Of a DNA stretch of 64,000 nucleotides, positions 50,109-63,180 are shown piece after piece; position 1 is the first letter of the stretch; each line of letters opens with the position of its first letter. The DNA is from Steromphala cineraria. Lineage: Eukaryota; Mollusca; Gastropoda; Trochida; Trochidae. The notes beneath the pieces are model-generated. The model was not told the DNA's origin. It saw only the letters and a program-made list of their open reading frames with translations, and made no database searches. Where the stretch lies: assembly GCA_916613615.1 (NCBI GenBank), contig OU744721.1, positions 81,659,060 to 81,723,059 of the forward strand. Reading direction: 5' to 3'. Both the position numbers and the translations under genes were made by a program.

Positions 50109-50751
50109 GATGTTCAACGGCAGTATTATTGGAAGCGAATTTCGATGGATGTTGACAGCTAGGTGACTGTTTCTGCGACTGACCAAAGACCGCCAGTTGT
50201 GGGTTTTTATAGTCCTGGTGCCTGTCGCAATGTCGTTCAAATCGGTCGCATTGCGCTCGCAGAAGCGCTCGCAATTGGTCGCGAATTAGCGCGGGAACAC
50301 TCTTTAAAAGACGGATAGGAATTCGTACTCGCAGTGCGGTCGCAATGGGGTCTTGAGGCGCTCTCCACTGATCGCATTATTTGATCGCCAGTGATAAATT
50401 AGCGCGAGTGCATTGCTAGTGGACACGACCTAGGTCCGAGTTCATGCGACTGACATACGACCGTACCAAGACCCCAATGAGGCCGATGCGAGCGCTTTAC
50501 GACCGAATATGAGAGCAAGTAATCAATTTCATCGATCGCAGAAGTTGTGCGATTTTTGAAAACGGACCATCGAAATCGCAAACCCCCCTACGACAACATG
50601 CGACCAATGGAGAGTGTGGAAGATATTTTGTGCGAGCATGGGGATCTTCCCAAGACTCCAGTGCGGTGTCAGTGAGAGTGAGTGAGAGTGTGCACGACCG
50701 GGAGACAAAAATCCGTCGCAGTTGGGTCGTATACTCGGTGGAATGGGGGTA

Positions 50752-51776
50752 TTACAAGGAACTTAATCAGAGTGCATTCTTGTTCAGCTGAACCATTAGT
50801 TCAAAACGAATTCTTAGAAAAAATAATTCTTATGAAATATGCAAAGTTTTATTTCAAGTAAAACGAGTCACGAGGTACAAACCGGTCAGAAAAGCCGTTA
50901 TCGCCATTAAAAGAGTTTCATGAATTAACAGATTCAAATAATCCATGTCCCGTTTTCCCTCCCTTTAGACCCCGTGCTTTTAGTCTGTCGAATCGATTTG
51001 CAAACTATAAATTTTGAAACCAGGTTTACAACGTCGATTATGTCACAGTGACCCGATGAGTGACAGCAACACCGTGAACAGCCCGCTTCAGTGCGCGATA
51101 ATTACATCACCAGAAGTGGGCGTGGTCCGCTCAACTCTTCTGACAGGCTGACGTTTAAAACACCCTTGACGCTCCATATGGTAATTTTCATTATTTCACC
51201 TTACTTTCATACTTTGTTTTGTTTCAGAATGTATTTGTAAATTTACGACAACCTTAAAATTGATGAGTTTGAAGTAAAAAACAAATATTGAGGTGAGTTA
51301 TATTGGATATGTAGTTTAGACAAATAAAAAAAGCTCGCACAATGCTTTCCCTTTCTGTCTGTGGAAATATTGCTCTTCTGAATATAGCACCAAAAACTGT
51401 ATTTATTATTCAAGATTGAGAATGCATAACCTTCACCTGTTTATGTCTGTATGGCTTTTGATCAGACTCAGCAGTATATTCTTTGATTCACACAGTTACA
51501 AAAGTATATCAACATACATTTTCAATCCAAATAAAAGCACGTAATGGTAATTTAAAAGATAAATAAGTGAATAAATATTTGTTCTCTTCTTGCTTCGAAT
51601 TCGATAATCAGCTTCACTGCCAGAGATACACAGCGAGTGTGCTGCACATAAAAAAACCAGTATTGTTTGAGCCTTTAAGTTGAATATCTCAAGGTGTCTG
51701 AGATTAAATTGTTAGAAATTAAAGAAAAGGAGGGATCAATTTTCGAAAGATCGTTTATTTATCTAAATTACTACTA
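50752..51776. other. Anonymous sequence
   Basis: No gene or element is recognised between the two transposon-like segments. Confidence 0.4.
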
Positions 51777-51780
51777 TTAA

Positions 51781-54700
51781 AGGGGGTTTGCGGCTTCAAT
51801 AAAAATGTGTCTCATACTTATCGACTGAGGCTTCGTTAGCTCGTTAGCGGCAGAGCGTGCGAGCTCAGCGCAGCGCTAATAAAAACATACGCTGTGAGGA
51901 GCTTAGAGCTCGTCATCGCAAGGGGCTTGATAGGCTTATTGTCGTCGATTGATTGAATCAACCTTTTGACATTGAGTTGTTTTTATAACTAAACACTTCA
52001 AGGTGTCATATTTTTAAGTGTACACAGGAGATTACTCAATCAAGATTGAGTCATCTCAACAACTTTGACAGTTATCATGAATTATAATACTCAAAAGCGT
52101 CAAAGGTGTATAATTATTAACCTTTTTTGAATTTCTACCAAACTCTTGAGAAATGGGGAGTGGGGTCAGACTCGGCAAAAAGGCGTGGTGTTCGGGAAAC
52201 GGTCAGGAGAAGAGACGCCTCCAAAATCAACATTCATGAACAGTTTGAAAGGTGCAGGTACAGTACATAATTCAAAAAGAATTCGCCGCTTTACGATATT
52301 TACATTGACTATTGTAGTTATTATAGTGTAGTCTAAATAGTTTTGATTTCTATCTTAAACTAGTATTGAATACGCATTTATGAAGAATAATTTGGGCTAC
52401 AATATCATAATTTAACTTACATTTCTATTGCTTACCTTGGGAACGACTGGAACAAATAAGCATAATATTTAAATTTTTATGCGCATTATGATGCAAATCT
52501 AATTTAGGTGGGTAAACATTAGTAATGAAGTGATGAGCTGAACTGAATATAACACCCGTAAACCCGTACAGTAAATACCGAGATAATAATGTAATGGAAC
52601 ATTTACACTTTGCATTTACACAACATGTTGGTAACCAAAATAGATGAACTCCTCCATAGTCATCGTTTATTTTATCTTGAGTTATAAGTTGACAACCAAA
52701 CAAAAAAAAACCCATTTCTTTCCTCATAATTTTTCTCTAACTCTTTCTGTATTATAATAACCTAGTTTTCCGAAAGTATTACTTTTTCATCTTATAAATA
52801 CAATACATCTTATGAATAATTACAATATTCTCTTACCCTGGAGCTAAATGATAAGTAAATTAGCGATTTATTTACAGTTAAAAATTATGGTGGTCAATAA
52901 CACCTATATAATTTATCTGTTTTGTTTATTCCTGCTCGTCAACTGCAGTCAGGGGGGAGGGGGGTCGCAAACGATATTGGAGTGATTGTTTGAACCAGAC
53001 CTTGTAAGTACTATAAACAGAATTGATGTTACGTTATGTTGATTGATATGACCGATCATTTCCTGTTCTGAGGACAGCTGTGCTTTATTGCTATATGGCT
53101 GACTGATTGATTATAGCCTATTAGATAACACTCGTTATTTAGAACTGCCGGTCTTTGCATGCATGAGAGGACTTCTGATAAAGGAATTCAGCACCGGATA
53201 GCCTAATTTATTGTGTATTTCAGAGCTCCAGATAAGCATTTGCCTATGTGGGCATGTTACCCGTATTTTAAAAACTGAGTGGGAATTTTTAATTTTGAGT
53301 TGGTATTCATACTGTTTGATACCCACCGCTTTTTCGAAATATAGGTATTCAATTCAAGTAAGAATTTTCATATGTTATACAATTTTAAACAACAATACGT
53401 GCATACTGTATTCACTTCTTTATTTATCACTTCTTTATAGTTTATTGTCATCAAAGTATCCACACAAAAAACAATTGAAAAACACATTCTGAAGCCTGAG
53501 TTTACTCACTCGTTCTCTATGAAAGTGCACAACTGAATATGTGTTTTTCCCAAAAATCGAAAGTCAATATCAGACTCTTTTGTTGATTTTGTTTGAACGT
53601 CTTATAATCATATAATATGATTGTGAATTTTCATCAAATAATTCCAACCATATTTATTATCATCGCTGTCCAAACATGTCCAATGTCTCAGAATTTGAAT
53701 GTGTTGCTATTTGTAACGGACCCTCAAATCAACCTCCTACTAACAAACGGTTCGAATGTAATTAATTTCCATTAGATTTAAACAGGTAACACTGTAGCTA
53801 TCAAGTGAACAAGTTAAATTTTAGCGTTAAAGCGATAATAAATTTTGACAAAAGTAAATGATAGACTATACCTTTATATATATTTATCATTTTCGCGCTT
53901 TTCTGTGAAGGAATATGTAAAAAACAAAAACAAAATCGAAAGTGTGTCAACATCAAAAGATTATTTATCATGTCAAACATATGGATAATTTATTCCTGAA
54001 AACGACCAAAAAGTAACAATATGTATGTATGATACTCAATTGTCATAAGCTAGATAACATCTGACCGGCATAACGTAAATTACATTACCAAATACAAAGT
54101 AATTTTTAAATGATATATCAAGTTTCTATCAACACTTTTACAAACTGAAGAGTTTATGACCCTTTCAAAACAAATAGATAACCTCTCTCGCATGAACTAG
54201 ACATATTATTTCAGTAAAACGTCAAATTCAACTGTTTTAACTTTTGATTAACAATATTAATTATCTATAAACTAATATCAGAAGTCTTTTTACCGGTAGC
54301 CTGAAGATAATGGCGTAGTACACATGTCTTCAAACCGTTATATAAGCCCTGAAAAAATCCCTTTACTTCTTATTATTACGTGTAACCATATCATCTTTAC
54401 GTATATTAGTTCAATAGATTATAATGAACTGATGTTTTTGATCGGGCCCGTGATCGAAGAGATGGATCGTCGAGGGCTCATAACGTAAAATACAAGATCG
54501 TTTTGCATAATAGTGGTATTAAGTTCATACGAGTTTGTGTTTGTCTGTTTACAAATTTACAATCAAACTTGAGAAACAGGCTGAACTTTGAATATTATCC
54601 TTATTATCTCGTGTAACTACCAGTTTTCAGACATTTCTAGGCCTATTTTACATATTTAGAAGGCCTAAAGCGTAGATTAAAAACTTAAAAGGATATCAAA

Positions 54701-56186
54701 GTACGACATAGTTACGGTGCATTTATGACATTTTGAACTATGTATCAAGACGACGCCATTTTTTACAAATTGTGCACTTTCATTGAGAATGAGTGTACTG
54801 TGTTCATTAGGTCATTATGAAAGTAAAAAGATAGTGTACTCATAGCAGATTACGGCCTAATCCGTCGAATTTTCAAAATTGAACTGTACCTATCCTGGGA
54901 GAATGAAAGTTAATTAATGAAGGGGTGTACGGGTTGTTTACAAGCATTACGATTGATCACTTGAAATGGAGTAAGTTGCTTACATGATAAAGTCTTATTT
55001 CATCGACGGACATATTACTGAATAAAGGGTTCATAATGTAAAACCCCTTTCTGTTTATCTAAATTTAATACTTTGATGAAAGGAACAAGTTAAATGTTTA
55101 ATTGGTCCTTTGTGTCCCTATTCAAATACATGTATGACATATGCATCACTTTCAAATCATTTTACTTATTATATACTTCTTAAATTTGACTATGTCCATG
55201 ACCTCTTAAAGTATTATGCCCGTACCATTTGGCTATAACTGAGGCATGGCCCCCACGTTTTATATTGATAATGTTATTTACTCAATCAATCTATCTTTAT
55301 TTCATTGTGCACAGTGTTGGCCAAAGACCCAGTCTACATTTCAGATTCATAGAGCGATATATGTAGATAATCACAAGATTTTTAATTTACATAAAAAACA
55401 ATACTATTGACAAGAGACGTGTACCATTCTTCTTCATAAGTCTAAACACAAATTCAGACAGGAATTTATAAATTTATTAAAATGTTGCTGTTGTTCCCAA
55501 ATATAGCTAAATCCAAAAGTGTAGTGAATATGTCATACAATTCTTTATAACATCGCATCATCCTAACTTCAAGTGATCAAACAAAATGAATGAGAGTCCA
55601 AACACCCCCTTTGTCTGATGACAAAATGACTGATGGAGTTCAGGATGGGAAAGTTTGTTTTTATTCTTGAATCACCGTTAGCAAAATTATGATTATGATT
55701 TGTCTACTAATAGCCTAGCTTTGTATGTATAGAAAGGCAAGTTTTACAAACATACTAGAGTCATTATTCTGAAAACAAAGACGAAAATCCTAGGCTAAAC
55801 GGTAACTCATGCTAGTTTTGTGTGTACATATAAAATTACCAGGCTGGTCATGAAGTAGCATTCAAACTTCTCACACAACTGGCAACCAATAGGTCAGTGT
55901 TTCCGACGAGTGGCAAATTTCCGATTTTTATTTTTTTATCAGTGTCTTCAAAATTGATATTCTCTCGTAGCTATTTCGATTGGTTGTTTAGGGCCACCAT
56001 TGGAGTTGACATTGCTTCTACAGAATGACGACCTTCTCGAGTGTACGACTGTCTCGGGGGGAATCCCCCACTGAGAAGCGAAGCCTACATCCTTCTCAGC
56101 TCACCGTCTCATCAGCGAAGCTCGTTAGCAGGCAGGCTAACCCGTATGGTCTTATGCACGAGTACAGCCTAAGCCGCAGACCCCCT
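51781..56186. mobile_element. 4.4-kb TTAA-flanked element with 16-bp TIRs
   Basis: The left terminus AGGGGGTTTGCGGCTT (51781-51796) and right terminus AAGCCGCAGACCCCCT (56171-56186) are inverted repeats with one mismatch. TTAA stands directly outside each (51777-51780 and 56187-56190). TTAA duplications are typical of piggyBac and Kolobok; these termini do not start CCY as piggyBac ends do. Both subterminal regions contain GCTCGTTAGC words. The AT-rich interior has no transposase frame, so the copy is non-autonomous or decayed. Two unrelated solo copies in opposite orientation are an alternative. Confidence 0.5.
55275..55400 (-). mobile_element. Possible LINE/SINE 3' tail
   Basis: The minus strand reads CACTGTGCACAATGAAATAA then AGATAGATTGATTGAG, an AATAAA word followed by short repeats, similar in layout to the tail at 32262-32430. 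There is no coding part. It lies inside the TTAA-flanked element. Confidence 0.3.
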
Positions 56187-56390
56187 TTAAGCCTACATTT
56201 CAGTTGGTATTCACTCAACTGAATACCAAAAGAAACTTTGCAATTTTAAAACTGAAATGTCGAAAACGATCTCATATTTACATTTTCATTTAAGGTGGCA
56301 ATGAAATAGTTGAAACCCACACTTTCAAGTTGAAGGCTTTTAATTGAGCAATATTCATGCATTTTTGCAGAAATGGCAAAAATGTCATAA

Positions 56391-56427
56391 TCACGTGACG
56401 TTTCTGTTGAAACCAAGTCACGTGACG
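56391..56427 (+). promoter_or_regulatory. Paired TCACGTGACG sites
   Basis: TCACGTGACG occurs twice in direct orientation (56391-56400 and 56418-56427), spaced 27 bp start to start. The core TCACGTGA fits USF/TFE-type bHLH-zip sites. A further full CRE, TGACGTCA, lies at 56728-56735. Confidence 0.35.
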
Positions 56428-57399
56428 AAAAGTTTGATAACTGTCCATAATGAATGTTCGTCACTCAAAAAGTGAAAAAAACACATTAAAAGCAGTAAAC
56501 GGTAAAGCAAAAATATCGCAAATCCCCTCTGAAATTTACAACATTGATCCAAAACAGCCCTTTTTACAAGAATCGGTAGTGTTCCTTCATTTCTGGTAAC
56601 TTGATCCGGCTATACAGAAATGTTGTGATGATTGCTGACAACCCTGAAACACAAAAAAACAGTTGTTTTTTCACTGCATGAGAGCCGATATCTGTGACGT
56701 TAGACCAGCGCCAACGTTGTCTTTTAGTGACGTCAGAGATAGCAAACATCAAAGGTCGGCATGTTGTTATGTTCTCGTGCACTTTATAAACTTGGACAGA
56801 TCTAATCAGAGCTCATCGCCTGCTAAGTTGACAGCTATTGGTCACTAAACATCGACACATGGCAATTTTATTCGAAGTTATAACGTCAGAATTGGCATTC
56901 AATAACATGATTTAATTGCGATTGTTGAGCTCTTAAGGCTGGTTACCATTTGTACGACTCAAAGATGTGTCAATATGACAAGTAAGACTTGTGTCCACAC
57001 ATTCCCATTTATGGAAAAGCTTCGATGCAGACAAAATGTAAAGTTGAACCTGCTGACAGCAGACGTAATTTAACGTTTGACCTTTTTGGTTACTCATGGC
57101 AGATTTGGAAGTTATAACACTCGGGCTGCTCAAACCTGGTACTAAAGTAGGACATTTAGTACTCTAACAAAAATATTGAGAAAACATCATTTCAACGAAC
57201 GTCTGAACAACCAAAATTTTGACCCCTGCCCACTACAGATCAAATGAGTGCAAAACTGGGTTTCCCACCTTTAATTTGGATTCGCTGGTTGTTTAAACAA
57301 ATGATTGATTAATAACAGGTACTTTGTTTTAAATTTCTATCGTTTTTCATTCTTCAATCAGAATCATTACAAAATGGTGCAAAGTTTCTTTTGGTATTC

Positions 57400-57735
57400 A
57401 GTTTATGTTCTACACAAGACCACGAGCCAGTGAGTGGGGGAAGTGTTGCGTGCAAGACGGCGGTGAGCGAGCCCCACGGGTCGACTCCAAGTGTGCTGGC
57501 TATATCCACCGCTGACGGCGGTCAGCACACAGGCTCTAATTACTGGAGTTGCTTAGCTTCCACTTGTGAGTAGCTTCCGTGACAGTCTGTTAAGTTGGGA
57601 AGAAGTTTTTGAACTGGATGAAAACGCTTGATGGGAGCTGGTAATTACCGCACGGACGTGCCGCTATAAAACATTTATACCCCGTCTGCTGTCTGATCCT
57701 AGCCAATCAGTGGGAATGGCCATGACGTCATCGCT
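57400..57735 (-). promoter_or_regulatory. Candidate leftward promoter (CRE, CCAAT, TATA)
   Basis: Read on the minus strand, a full CRE (TGACGTCA, 57723-57730) is followed after 15 bp by a CCAAT box (57703-57707 as CCAAT on plus). After a further 23 bp comes TATAAAT (57673-57679), predicting initiation near 57645. A perfect homeodomain palindrome GGTAATTACC covers 57640-57649. Downstream the sequence is GC-rich and contains a hairpin (GTGTGCTG at 57491 and CAGCACAC at 57523). No coding exon is recognised to the left. It could be a promoter of a non-coding transcript, a first exon far from its gene, or an enhancer. Confidence 0.35.
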
Positions 57736-57759
57736 TTGGCTGAAACATGTGGTCATTTG

Positions 57760-58734
57760 ACTTGGTTAAAATGGTTTAATGAAGGAAGGGGGTTTCGTGA
57801 GCATTATAAATTTGAATTTGAAAATTATAATGATAATCTGCTGGGGACAGAGTAAATATTTAAAGGTCCATTTTGAAAACAAATAATCCTTGATGAAAAT
57901 CTATTATTAAGTATGTCTTCATTATTCTCTCACCGCTAGACATAGCTATCTTAGGGTTGATAACAAAGAATTAAATTTGAAATGTCAATTCCTGAAGACT
58001 TGAAACTAGAGTGTGATTTAAAATTTCAACATACATTAAAGTCAACCATAACTGCATAGTGCCCACAATTACATTGCATACAGAGAGGAAAAGATAAGCA
58101 CACTTGAATATTTCAAAGAATAAAGTTGTCTATAGAAGGAAGAAAGAAAATCAAAAGAAATTATTTATAGTATGATCGAAACAAAAGTCTAGTATGTTAG
58201 GAGATACTTTGTGCATTTAAATTACGGTTTCAACATTGGATAGTTACTTGTATGTCAAAATTTGTTAGAAAGAAATAGTATAAATGTAATATTGCTAATT
58301 AAATTATCTCAAATGTACAAATGACACTTTTGATAGCTTTTCTTTCTAACAATAGTAAACATTTCAGGTCAGTTTCAGTATCCTATACACCACTTAAATA
58401 AGATTCCGAAAATATTCATCTATGGTATGAATATAAACTTGTTGTGTAACTGGGTTTTTCTTTTGGAAGGGTTGGTGTGGGTTGGTTTGGGTAGGGTGAA
58501 ATCTTTATAACTTTTCTTCTTCTTCATGCATGCGAAAACTTGTAAGTTAAAGTCAAGAGAAACCGACAGTTTATAACGCAAGAACAAAACTAATTCAGTA
58601 AAATTCTGTGTAAGCAACAGTCCTATCGCGAATTCATTTGTGAAGACGAAAGTCAAGAGAACGCAGTGATGCATTCTATTCTTATTCAAATTGATAAGTG
58701 TAATAATCGACACTTATTGAAAACACAACGTCCC
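57760..58734. other. Anonymous AT-rich sequence
   Basis: Nothing recognisable is present. The last 50 bp grade into degenerate copies of the following repeat. Confidence 0.4.
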
Positions 58735-58739
58735 TTACA

Positions 58740-61700
58740 ACCAACATAGCGTCACTGACAGACAACACAGTGTCACTGACAGACAACACAGCGTCACTGA
58801 CAGACAACAAAGTGTTACTGACAGACAACAAAATGTCACTGACAGACAACACAGTGTCACTGACAAACAACAAAGTGTCACTGACAGACAACACAGTGTC
58901 ACTGACAGACAACACAGTGTCACTGACAGACAACACAGCGTCACTGACAGACAACAAAGTGTCACTGACAGACAACACAGCGTCACTGACAGACAACAAA
59001 GTGTCACTGACAGACAACAAAATGTCACTGACAGACAACAAAGTGTCACTGACATACAACACAGTGTCACTGACAAACAACAAAGTGTCACTGACAGACA
59101 ACACAGCGTCACTGACAGACAACACAGCGTCACTAATAGACAACACAGCGTCACTGACAGACAACAAAGTGTCACTTACAGACAACAAAGTGTCACTGAT
59201 AGACAACACAGCGTCACTAAAAGACAACACAGCGTCACTAATAGACAACACAGCGTCACTGACAGACAACAAAGTGTCACTGACAGACAACAAAATGTCA
59301 CTGACAGACAACAAAGTGTCACTGACATACAACACAGTGTCACTGACAAACAACAAAGTGTCACTGACAGACAACACAGCGTCACTGACAGACAACACAG
59401 CGTCACTAATAGACAACACAGCGTCACTGACAGACAACAAAGTGTCACTTACAGACAACAAAGTGTCACTGATAGACAACACAGCGTCACTAAAAGACAA
59501 CACAGCGTCACTAAAAGACAACACAGCGTCACTGATAAACAACACAGCGTCACTGACAGACAACACAGCGTCACTGATAGACAACACAGCGTCACCTATA
59601 GACAACACAGCGTCACTGAAAGACAACACAGCGTCACTGACAGACAACACAGCATCACTGATAGACAACACAGTGTCACTGACAGACAACACAGTGTCAC
59701 TGACAGACAACAAAGTGTCACTGACAGACAACACAGCGTCACTAAAAGACAACACAGCGTCACTGACAGACAACAAAATGTCACTGACAGACAACACAGC
59801 GTCACTGACAGACAACAAAGTGTCACTTACAGACAACAAAGTGTCACTGATAGACAACACAGCGTCACTAAAAGACAACACAGCGTCACTAAAAGACAAC
59901 ACAGCGTCACTGATAAACAACACAGCGTCACTGACAGACAACACAGCGTCACTGATAGACAACACAGCGTCACCTATAGACAACACAGCGTCACTGAAAG
60001 ACAACACAGCGTCACTGACAGACAACACAGCATCACTGATAGACAACAAAGTGTCACTTACAGACAACAAAATGTCACTTATAGACAACACAGCGTCACT
60101 AAAAGACAACACAGCGTCACTGACAGACAACAAAATGTCACTGATAGACAACAAAGTGTCACTTACAGACAACACAGCGTCACTTATAGACAACACAGCG
60201 TTACTAAAAGACAACACAGCGTCACTGACAGACAACACAGCGTCACTGATAGACAACACAGCGTCACTGACAGACAACACAGCGTTACTGATAGACAACA
60301 CAGCGTCACTGATAAACAACACAGCGTCACTGACAGACAACACAGCGTTACTGATAGACAACACAGCGTCACCTATAGACAACACAGCGTCACTGAAAGA
60401 CAACACAGCGTCACTGATAGACAACACAGTGTCACTGACAGACAACAAAATGTCACTGACAGACAACAAAGTGTCACTTACAGACAACAAAATGTCACTG
60501 ACAGACAACAAAGTGTCACTGATAGACAACACAGCGTCACTGACAGACAACACAGCATCACTGATAGACAACACAGCGTCACTGACAGACAACACAGCGT
60601 CACTGATAGACAACACAGCGTCACTGACAGACAACACAGCGTGACTGATAGACAACACAGCGTCACTAATAGACAACACAGCGTCACTAATAGACAACAC
60701 AGCGTCACTGACAGACAACACAGCGTCACTGATAGACAATACAGCGTCACTGACAGACAACACAGCGTCACTGACAGACAACACAGCGTCACTGATAGAC
60801 AACACAGCATCACTGACAGACAACACAGCGTTACTGATAGACAACACAGCGTCACTTATAGACAACACAGCGTTACTGACAGACAACACAGCGTCACTTA
60901 TAGACAACACAGCGTCACAAAAAGACAACACAGCGTCACTGATAAACAACACAGCGTCACTGACAGACAACACAGCGTTACTGATTGACAACACAGCGTC
61001 ACTTATAGACAACACAGCGTTACTAATAGACAACACAGCGTCACTGACATACAACACAGTGTCACTGATAGACAACACAGCGTCACTTATAGACAACACA
61101 GCGTCACTGAAAGACAACACAGCGTCACTGACAGACAACACAGCGTCACTGATAGACAACACAGCGTCACTGACAGACAACACAGCGTTACTGATAGACA
61201 ACACAGCGTCACTTATAGACAACACAGCGTCACTGAAAGACAACACAGCGTCACTGACAGACAACACAGCATCACTGATAGACAACACAGTGTCACTGAC
61301 AGACAACACAGCGTCACTGATAGACAACACAGCGTCACTGACAGACAACACAGCGTTACTGATAGACAACACAGCGTCACTTATAGACAACACAGCGTCA
61401 CTAATAGACAACACAGCGTCACTGACAGACAACACAGCGTCACTGATAGACAACACAGCGTCACTGACAGACAACACAGCGTCACTGACAGACAACACAG
61501 CGTCACTGATAGACAACACAGCATCACTGATAGACAACAAAGTGTAACTTACAGACAACAAAGTGTCACTGACAGACAACACAGCGTCACTTATAGACAA
61601 CACAGCGTCACAAAAAGACAACACAGCGTCACTGACAGACAACACAGCGTCACTGATAGACAACACAGCGTCACTTATAGACAACACAGCGTTACTAATA

Positions 61701-63060
61701 GACAACACAGCGTCACTGACATACAACACAGCGTCACTGACAGACAACACAGCGTCACTGACAGACAACACAGCGTCACTGATAGACAACACAGCATCAC
61801 TGATAGACAACAAAGTGTCACTGATAGACAACACAGCGTCACTTATAGACAACACAGCGTTACTGAAAGACAACACAGCGTCACTGACAGACAACACAGC
61901 GTCAATGATAGACAACACAGCGTCACTGACAGACAACACAGCGTTACTGATAGACAACACAGCGTCACTTATAGACAACACAGCGTCACTGAAAGACAAC
62001 ACAGCGTCACTGACAGACAACACAGCATCACTGATAGACAACACAGTGTCACTGACAGACAACAAAATGTCACTGACAGACAACACATCACTGACAGACA
62101 ACACAGCGTCACTGATAGACAACACAGCGTCACTGACAGACAACACAGCGTTACTGATAGACAACACAGCGTCACTTATAGACACCACAGCGTCACTAAT
62201 AGACAACACAGCGTCACTGACAGACAACACAGCGTCACTGATAGACAACACAGCGTCACTGACAGACAACACAGCATCACTGATAGACAACACAGCGTTA
62301 CTAATAGACAACACAGCGTCACTGACAGACAACACAGCATCACTGATAGACAACACAGCGTTACTAATAGACAACACAGCGTCACTTATAGACACCACAG
62401 CGTCACTAATAGACAACACAGCGTCACTGACAGACAACACAGCGTCACTGATAGACAACACAGCGTCCCTGACAGACAACACAGCGTCACTGATAGACAA
62501 CACAGCATCACTGATAGACAACAAAGTGTAACTTACAGACAACAAAGTGTCACTGACAGACAACACAGCGTCACTGATAGACAACACAGCGTCACTGACA
62601 GACAACACAGCGTTACTGATAGACAACACAGCGTCACTTATAGACAACACAGCGTTACTAATAGACAACACAGCGTCACTGACATACAACACAGCGTCAC
62701 TGATAGACAACACAGCGTCACTGACAGACAACACAGCATCACTGATAGACAACAAGGCGTCACTGATAGACATCACAGCGTCACTGACAGACAAAACAGC
62801 GTCACTGATAGACAACACAGCGTCACTGACAGACAACACAGCGTCACTTACAGACAACACAGCGTCACTTACAGACAACACAACGTCACTTATAGACAAA
62901 ACAGCGTCAATTATAGACAAATCAGCGTCAATTATAGTCAAAACAGCGTCAATTATAGACAAAACAGCGTCACTGACCGTCAACACAGCGTCGCAGAACA
63001 GTGTCACTTGCAGACAAAACAGAGTGTTACGGATCGACAACACTGTGTAACTTATAGACA
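58740..63060. repeat. 21-bp minisatellite, about 205 units
   Basis: The unit core is GCGTCACTGAYAGACAACAC plus one base. Common variants replace ACAGCG by AAAGTG or AAAATG and GACAGA by GATAGA, TATAGA or AAAGA. Variant units with AAAGTG are concentrated in the left third, and both edges (to about 63180 on the right) are degenerate. Longer blocks are themselves duplicated: a 273-bp shift (13 units) links about 59014-59231 with 59287-59504, a 378-bp shift links 59534 with 59912, and a 210-bp shift links 62181 with 62391. Because 21 is divisible by three, the minus strand is open for 1479 codons (58682-63121) as SDAVLSI/V heptads, and the plus strand for up to 624. The frame extends only into degenerate repeats at both ends, so I treat it as non-coding unless transcripts show otherwise. 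Confidence 0.95.
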
Positions 63061-63180
63061 ACAACGTCATTGATAGCCATAGCAAAAAAAACCCCGCTAT
63101 TTTTAGACAACACAACGTCACTGATAGACAACAACATCATTGATAGACAGACATAACAGCTTCATTGATAGACAGAACAA

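Larger units (their letters stand above)
49215..50751. mobile_element. PIF/Harbinger-like deletion derivative, about 1.54 kb
   Basis: The left end T-CCCCCCGTCCACCGA and the right end TCGGTGGAATGGGGG-A are imperfect inverted repeats, each preceded on its own strand by TAA. Both halves are filled with more than twenty short TGCGAC, TACGAC or GTCGCA words, as expected for subterminal transposase-binding sites. Each half has a TATA box and a short frame (49796-49972 plus; 49881-50108 minus) pointing to the centre. PIF/Harbinger elements encode a DDE transposase and a Myb/SANT-like partner, so I infer that a large internal deletion joined the two gene starts. The superfamily is an inference from layout and TWA-like target; no catalytic domain is left. 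Confidence 0.6.

Noticed and set aside
56025..56222. 65-codon plus frame at the right end of the TTAA element
   Set aside because: It runs across the terminal inverted repeat and TTAA into flanking DNA, and shows no domain.
58770..63050. Long plus-strand frames of LTDNTAS/TDRQHSV heptads in the minisatellite
   Set aside because: They arise because the 21-bp period keeps every frame open; they are broken by single substitutions (TCA to TGA or TAA at about 60644, 61547 and 62531) and have no start context or flanking coding sequence.
62990..63121. Apparent signal-peptide-like start of the 1479-codon minus frame
   Set aside because: The hydrophobic N-terminus is translated from degenerate copies of the same 21-bp unit, not from distinct sequence.
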